Both the position numbers and the translations under genes were made by a program. The notes beneath the pieces were generated by a model that was given only the letters and a program-made list of their open reading frames with translations, made no database searches and was not told the DNA's origin. From Metabacillus_B sp050107715 (lineage in GTDB: Bacteria > Bacillota > Bacilli > Bacillales > Bacillaceae), in the NCBI RefSeq assembly GCF_050107715.1, contig NZ_JBNILN010000015.1:1-64000 (forward strand): DNA of 64,000 bases, written 5' to 3'. This document shows positions 59,518-64,000 of the stretch, piece after piece (the stretch's first letter is position 1; the number at the start of each line of letters is the position of its first letter).

Positions 59518-61080
59518 TTAATTCACGCTTTCAGGAAGCTCCTTCTTTCCATATTTCGTCTGGAACGCGGCAATTTCTTCAAATTCCGTTTCATACATTC
59601 TCGCTAATCGGATATAGATTGGAATGATTTCCTGGTAGATTGCAGAGGCTTCTTCATCAGGCGTCAGCTTGAGGTTAGAGCTGACAAAACGCTTTGCCTC
59701 CGTCAAAGAATCAATCTCTCCCAGTGCAAACATCCCAAGAATTGCGGCACCTAGGCAGGAGCTTTCATAACTTTCCGGGATCAGAATTTCCTGATCCAGC
59801 ACGTCCGCCAGCATCTGGCGCCAAAACTCCGATTGAGCGAAGCCTCCTGTAGCATGAATTTTCTCTGGAATCCCAATGAGTTCTTTCAGGGCAAGCAAAA
59901 CAGTATATAGATTGTAGTTGATGCCTTCGAGCACCGCTCTGATCATATGGTCTTTTTTATGATGCAGGCCCAATCCGAAAAAAGCGCCTCTTGCATGGGC
60001 ATTCCAAATTGGCGCCCGCTCGCCTGCAAGGTACGGATGGAAAATGAGTCCTTCAGACCCCGGCCTGATATCAGCTGCGATGCTGGTTAAATAAGTGAAG
60101 GGATCCTGCCCCGATTCTTCTGCTGCTTTTACCTCGGACTGGCAGATTTCATCCTTCAGCCATTGAAAGATCATCCCTCCATTGTTAACCGGGCCTCCAA
60201 TTACCCAGTGATCCTCAGTGAGAGCATAGCAAAAAATTCTTCCTTTCGGATCGGTTACAGGTCTGTCTGTAACCGCTCTAATCGCCCCGCTTGTCCCGAT
60301 TGTAAGAGCAGCTACTCCCTTGTCGATGGCATTTACGCCAAGGTTGGACAGGACGCCGTCGCTTGCACCTGCGATAAACGGCACTGTCTCCTGAATACCC
60401 AGCTCGGAAGCAAATTCATGTTTAATCCCTTTCAATGTATAGGTTGTAGAAACAATTTTAGAAAGCTGGTCCGCGTTAATACCGGCAATTTCTAGCGCTT
60501 CAGCGTCCCAATCAAGTGTTGTTAAGTTAAATAAGCCCGTTGCGGATGCGATGGAATGATCAATTATGTATTCACCGAAAAAGCGGTAAAAAACGTATTC
60601 TTTTATGGATATGAATTTATCTGTCCGGCTGAATATCTCACTGTACTCCTCCCGCAGCCAAATGATTTTGGACAGCGGAGACATAGGGTGAATGGGGGTC
60701 CCGGTCCGCAAATAAATTTCATGCCCCCTCCAATCATTTTTAAGCTTCTTCGTCCACGCTTCGCTTCGCTGGTCAGCCCAAGTAATGCTTCTGGTCAGTG
60801 CTTTTCCGTTTTTGTCCATGGCAATAAGGCTGTGCATGGCGGAACTAAAGCTTAAAAAGGATACTTCTTCGGGCTGGGCGCCCGCTTCTTTTATTGCTTC
60901 GCTGATCGCGTTCTTAACAGCCGTAAATATCTCTTCAGGGTCTTGTTCTGCTTCCCCGGGAGTATTGGTATACAGCGGATAGCCAGCGTTGTGCTTGGAA
61001 ATCACGGTTCCATCCCTGTCGAAAAGCACGGCTTTTGTGCTGGTCGTGCCAATATCTACACCTATCATATAATTTGCCAT
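59518..61080 (-). CDS. gntK: Gluconokinase (FGGY family)
   Basis: 520 aa from ATG 61080 (GGAGG eight bases upstream). FGGY N-terminal domain IGVDIGTTSTKAVLFDRDG with the ATP phosphate loop; AEQDPEEIF and VSFLSFSSAMHSLIAMD follow B. subtilis GntK closely; WADQRSEAW; C-terminal HATGGFAQSEFWRQMLADVL. It phosphorylates gluconate to 6-phosphogluconate. No gntR, gntP or gntZ is next to it, unlike the B. subtilis gnt operon. Confidence 0.82.
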   Translation of the reverse strand: MANYMIGVDIGTTSTKAVLFDRDGTVISKHNAGYPLYTNTPGEAEQDPEEIFTAVKNAISEAIKEAGAQPEEVSFLSFSSAMHSLIAMDKNGKALTRSITWADQRSEAWTKKLKNDWRGHEIYLRTGTPIHPMSPLSKIIWLREEYSEIFSRTDKFISIKEYVFYRFFGEYIIDHSIASATGLFNLTTLDWDAEALEIAGINADQLSKIVSTTYTLKGIKHEFASELGIQETVPFIAGASDGVLSNLGVNAIDKGVAALTIGTSGAIRAVTDRPVTDPKGRIFCYALTEDHWVIGGPVNNGGMIFQWLKDEICQSEVKAAEESGQDPFTYLTSIAADIRPGSEGLIFHPYLAGERAPIWNAHARGAFFGLGLHHKKDHMIRAVLEGINYNLYTVLLALKELIGIPEKIHATGGFAQSEFWRQMLADVLDQEILIPESYESSCLGAAILGMFALGEIDSLTEAKRFVSSNLKLTPDEEASAIYQEIIPIYIRLARMYETEFEEIAAFQTKYGKKELPESVN

Positions 61081-61149
61081 CTGCAAAACCTCCACTAAAC
61101 TCTGTTACTGTCCATCCTAACGTTACACTAATCTCTCTGATGCTGAAAC

Positions 61150-62322
61150 CTATTCTTGTTCGGAAAAAGCACGATCCGCCATCAGTTTAATGGTAATATC
61201 ATCAGAAGGCGGGTTGTGAAGACCGGCTCGTACATCACGGTAGAAACGCTCTAGCGGTTTACTGCGGAACAGACTTTGGCCCCCTTCAATTCTCATCGCA
61301 AGGTCTACTACTTCAATCGCCGCATTGGTTGCTACGTACTTCGCTGCAGCAAGCTCTGTTTCGAGCTCTGAACGCTTTTCAGGGTTGGCGGCATCCCATT
61401 TTTCTGCTGCAGCATACATCAGCTGTCTTGCTGCCAGAAGTTTTATATCCATCTGTGCGACTTTTCTTCTTACTTCCGGGACTTCCATGATGGGATGGGG
61501 CAAGCTGTTCGGATGGTAATGTCTTGCAAAGCTGACCGCTTCGTTTCTGGCAGCGATCGCTATTCCTAAATAACAGGCCGGAATGTGGAGCAGCCACCCC
61601 TGTGCCATAGGCTTTCCTTGTTTGCTGCGGCTGCCTATCAAGGCAGACTCCTCCAGCACAACATTTTCGAGGATTAAATCATCACTTCTTGTTCCGCGCA
61701 TGCCCATCGTATCCCACGTTTCTTCAATATTGACTCCTTCAGCATTTCTCGGTACAAGGAATTCACATACATCCCCCGTTTCCTCAACCGTTGCTGTAAT
61801 AATGAAATAATCAAGAATAGGTGCCAAGGACGCAAAAATCTTTTTGCCGCTGATCCTCCATTTATCTCCATCTTTAGCAGCGGATGTTTCAGGCTTGCCG
61901 CCGCGCGCAGGACTGCCGGTTTTCGCTTCGCTCGCCGCACTGTTTAGAAGCTTTCCGTGCTCGACAACCTCCTTTGCTACCCGGGTAAATAATTCAGGCT
62001 TCCATTTCCCCGTTTCCCGCAAGCTTAAAAACAGACCAAGATGCCACCCGAGCGAAAGGGCTGTGGCCGGGTCCCCTTCTGCAAGCTTTTCCTGCAAAAG
62101 GAGAAATGTATAGAGGGAGATCCCTTTGCCTCCATGCGTTTCAGGGATCGTTAAAGATAGAAACCCTTCTTCCCTGAGCTCTTTAAAATTTTCAAAAGGG
62201 AAAGAGGCATCCCGGTCATGATCTTCAGCCCGGACAAAGAAGGTTTCAGAAAGATGTTTGGCTTTTTTAAACAGTTCTTCTTCACTCTCAGTCCTGATAA
62301 ACTGATTTTCCAGAAATCTCAT
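61150..62322 (-). CDS. Acyl-CoA dehydrogenase family protein
   Basis: 390 aa. N-terminal helical domain, middle beta domain with WRISGKKIFASLAPILDYF and GTRSDDLILENVVL, and a C-terminal helical domain ending RFYRDVRAGLHNPPSDD. The DRDASFPFENFKELREEGF start and the C-terminal RDVRA-x-L-x-PP pattern recall the YdbM / desulfurisation-flavoprotein branch rather than classical beta-oxidation enzymes. GAGGTGACACACA precedes the ATG. Single gene. Confidence 0.82.
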   Translation of the reverse strand: MRFLENQFIRTESEEELFKKAKHLSETFFVRAEDHDRDASFPFENFKELREEGFLSLTIPETHGGKGISLYTFLLLQEKLAEGDPATALSLGWHLGLFLSLRETGKWKPELFTRVAKEVVEHGKLLNSAASEAKTGSPARGGKPETSAAKDGDKWRISGKKIFASLAPILDYFIITATVEETGDVCEFLVPRNAEGVNIEETWDTMGMRGTRSDDLILENVVLEESALIGSRSKQGKPMAQGWLLHIPACYLGIAIAARNEAVSFARHYHPNSLPHPIMEVPEVRRKVAQMDIKLLAARQLMYAAAEKWDAANPEKRSELETELAAAKYVATNAAIEVVDLAMRIEGGQSLFRSKPLERFYRDVRAGLHNPPSDDITIKLMADRAFSEQE

Positions 62323-62421
62323 TGTGTGTCACCTCATGCTTTCATTCTTCTTATATTGTACCGCTTTACAGCTTCGTTCTAAAAGCAATCTGATTGCTTG
62401 GTCTGCTCTGAGGGATTTCGT

Positions 62422-62449
62422 TTGAAGATTCATATAAGTCTGCTAAAAT
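62422..62449 (+). promoter_or_regulatory. Promoter of ampS
   Basis: TTGAAG, 16-bp spacer, TAAAAT: 4 of 6 and 5 of 6 matches, 32 bp before the start codon. Confidence 0.55.
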
Positions 62450-62481
62450 AATGAAGAATCCAAAAAAAGGGGGCATATACG

Positions 62482-63714
62482 ATGTCTAACTTTCAGCAGA
62501 ATCTCGAGAAATATGCAGAACTTGCAGTAAAAGTGGGAGTCAACATTCAAAAAGGGCAAACCCTGGCAATCTATGCAGCCATCGATACAGCTGAATTCAC
62601 AAGGAAAATCGTTAAGAAAGCATACGAAGCAGGAGCAAAAAACGTAACGGTTGACTGGATGGATGACGTTGTGAGCCGCCTTAAATATGAGATGGCTCCA
62701 GATGAAGCATTTCATGAATACCCGATGCACCGGGCAAGGGAGAGAGAGGAACTTGCGGAAAACAATGCAGCCTTCATGAGCATTGTTTCGGCTAATCCGG
62801 ATTTGCTGAAGGGAGTAGAATCCAAAAGAATCGCTGCAGCAAGCAAGGCCGCCGGAAAAGCTCTTGACCGCTACCGCCAGTATGTTCAATCCGACAAAAT
62901 GAGCTGGACAGTGATTGCTGCACCGTCCAGAGACTGGGCTTTAAAGGTTTTCCCCGAAGTCAGTGAAACAGAAGCCGTCGAAAAACTTTGGGATGCCATT
63001 TTTAAATCAGTCCGCATCTATGAAGAAGACCCTGTTCAGGCATGGAAAGATCATAACGCTTCCTTACATAAAAAAGTCGATTATTTAAACAATAAGAAGT
63101 ACAAAGCCTTGCATTATAAAGCAAAAGGCACCGATCTCACCATTGAACTTCATGAAAAGCACCAGTGGGTCGGAGCAGGAAGCGTAAACGAACACGGCTC
63201 AGAGTTCATGGCTAATATGCCTACAGAAGAGGTTTTTACCGTTCCTGAAAAAAACGGTGTGAATGGAGTCGTATCAAGCACGAAGCCTCTAAGTTACGGC
63301 GGAAATCTTATTGATGAATTCCAGCTTACCTTTGAAGAAGGAAAAATTATTAAAGCCGAGGCGAAGGCAGGAGAAGAAATTCTCAAGACGCTCATCGATA
63401 CAGATGAAGGTTCGCAGTATCTCGGTGAAGTTGCGCTTGTTCCTTACGATTCCCCAATTTCCAAATCAGGAGTACTATTCTACAATACCCTCTTTGATGA
63501 AAATGCATCCAACCACTTAGCGATCGGAAGCGGATATGCATTCAATATCGAAGGCGGAAAGAAAATGGACCGTGATGAACTCGCCAGGCACGGAGTTAAC
63601 AGCAGTATTGCCCACGTTGATTTTATGATTGGATCTCAGGAGATGGATATCGACGGCATCTTGACAGACGGGACCCGTGAACCTATTTTCAGAAACGGGG
63701 ACTGGGCATTTTAA
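62482..63714 (+). CDS. ampS: M29 aminopeptidase AmpS
   Basis: 410 aa, full family length. Metal-ligand regions of M29 are visible: MPTEEVFTVP, GSQYLGEVALVPYDSPIS, NHLAIGSGYAF and HVDFMIGSQEMDIDG. Cytosolic leucyl/broad aminopeptidase. AAAGGGGGCATATACG precedes the ATG. Single gene with a terminator behind it. Confidence 0.92.
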   Translation: MSNFQQNLEKYAELAVKVGVNIQKGQTLAIYAAIDTAEFTRKIVKKAYEAGAKNVTVDWMDDVVSRLKYEMAPDEAFHEYPMHRAREREELAENNAAFMSIVSANPDLLKGVESKRIAAASKAAGKALDRYRQYVQSDKMSWTVIAAPSRDWALKVFPEVSETEAVEKLWDAIFKSVRIYEEDPVQAWKDHNASLHKKVDYLNNKKYKALHYKAKGTDLTIELHEKHQWVGAGSVNEHGSEFMANMPTEEVFTVPEKNGVNGVVSSTKPLSYGGNLIDEFQLTFEEGKIIKAEAKAGEEILKTLIDTDEGSQYLGEVALVPYDSPISKSGVLFYNTLFDENASNHLAIGSGYAFNIEGGKKMDRDELARHGVNSSIAHVDFMIGSQEMDIDGILTDGTREPIFRNGDWAF

Positions 63715-63766
63715 CGAATAGGCTCACAGCATAGTACGGCAAAAGCCTAGCCCAAACAACAGCTTC

Positions 63767-63800
63767 AAAAGAGATTGGCGGATGCCAGTCTCTTTTTTTG
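63767..63800 (+). terminator. Terminator of ampS
   Basis: AGAGATTGGC-x4-GCCAGTCTCT followed by seven T. Confidence 0.85.
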
Positions 63801-63861
63801 CCTCCTATCTATCTTCTGTCACTATGTATGAAGCACAGGCGAGAGCCCTGGGTTAAGACTC

Positions 63862-64000
63862 TCATCCTTGTTTGCTGGCTTTGTACTTCCTTTTAAAAAT
63901 TTTCGCTGCCTGAATCTTAACGGGAAGGAAGGGAGATTCCCGCATCTCAAATTCCTGTTTCGCTATCTTTTCTTTTAGCTGTTTCACCGTATGAACAGGT
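63862..64000 (-). CDS. C-terminal part of an unidentified basic protein (cut by the window)
   Basis: The last 45 or so codons of a leftward gene are open from the window edge to TGA at 63862-63864: helix-forming VKQLKEKIAKQEFEMRES followed by a lysine-rich tail KIFKRKYKASKQG. The start lies outside the window. No family can be assigned. Confidence 0.5.
   Translation of the reverse strand, partial: PVHTVKQLKEKIAKQEFEMRESPFLPVKIQAAKIFKRKYKASKQG

Overview
The window looks like a chromosomal segment of an aerobic, spore-forming Bacillaceae species (Bacillus or Metabacillus type). The evidence is Bacillus-style Shine-Dalgarno sites, gene content and gene order shared with B. subtilis (yxjC-scoA-scoB-yxjF, spoIISA-spoIISB, glcR-ywpJ, mreBH, btuFCD, ampS), stressosome-type LOV-STAS and RsbR proteins, and moderate GC. 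I see no rRNA, tRNA, insertion sequence, prophage or CRISPR array.

Layout. 1-680 holds a 234-bp duplication carrying a 20-bp-period repeat array. 844-4740 is a ketone-body / 3-hydroxybutyrate operon with a candidate sigma-54 (SigL) promoter and upstream CGGAA elements. 4875-6589 holds a DinB-family gene and a complete SpoIIS toxin module: SpoIISA plus two small antitoxin-type proteins, neither of them annotatable from length alone. 7179-17332 holds an RsbR-type protein, an M20 amidohydrolase, a first LOV-STAS photoreceptor, a WGR/DUF4240 protein, a PDZ-less HtrA-type protease and two zinc-ribbon membrane proteins. 17397-25916 is mostly sugar and redox metabolism: an SDR, the glcR-HAD phosphatase pair, an aldose epimerase and a Zn-alcohol dehydrogenase. 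26456-28981 holds mreBH, a second 20-bp array and a second LOV-STAS gene with a good sigma-B promoter.

29018-35609 is a uronate-polysaccharide locus: kduD, kduI, a GH88 unsaturated uronidase and a very large secreted heparinase II/III-type lyase with a near-perfect cre site. 35723-38222 holds an ANT(6)-type adenylyltransferase behind a DeoR regulator, and a membrane protein shaped like SpoIISA but without an antitoxin. A third 20-bp array sits at 38341-38660. 38885-43787 is a LacI-regulated cluster (ThuA, two Gfo/Idh/MocA dehydrogenases, a TIM-barrel isomerase) for an unidentified sugar.

44269-53612 is a B12 locus read leftward from a cobalamin riboswitch: btuF, btuC, a btuD-cbiZ fusion, cbiB, cobD, cobU, a destroyed cobQ, cobS, cobC, a CobU-like paralogue and a probable alpha-ribazole kinase. 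With cobQ dead but CbiZ, CbiB, CobD, CobU and CobS intact, the cluster reads as a corrinoid salvage and remodelling route rather than de novo synthesis. 53733-64000 holds a Nudix hydrolase, a tiny secreted peptide, a kinase-like protein with a degenerate P-loop, the wreck of a VmlR-like ABC-F resistance gene behind an intact attenuator, a TetR regulator with its operator, two GNAT acetyltransferases, gluconokinase, an acyl-CoA dehydrogenase, aminopeptidase AmpS and the C-terminus of one more protein.
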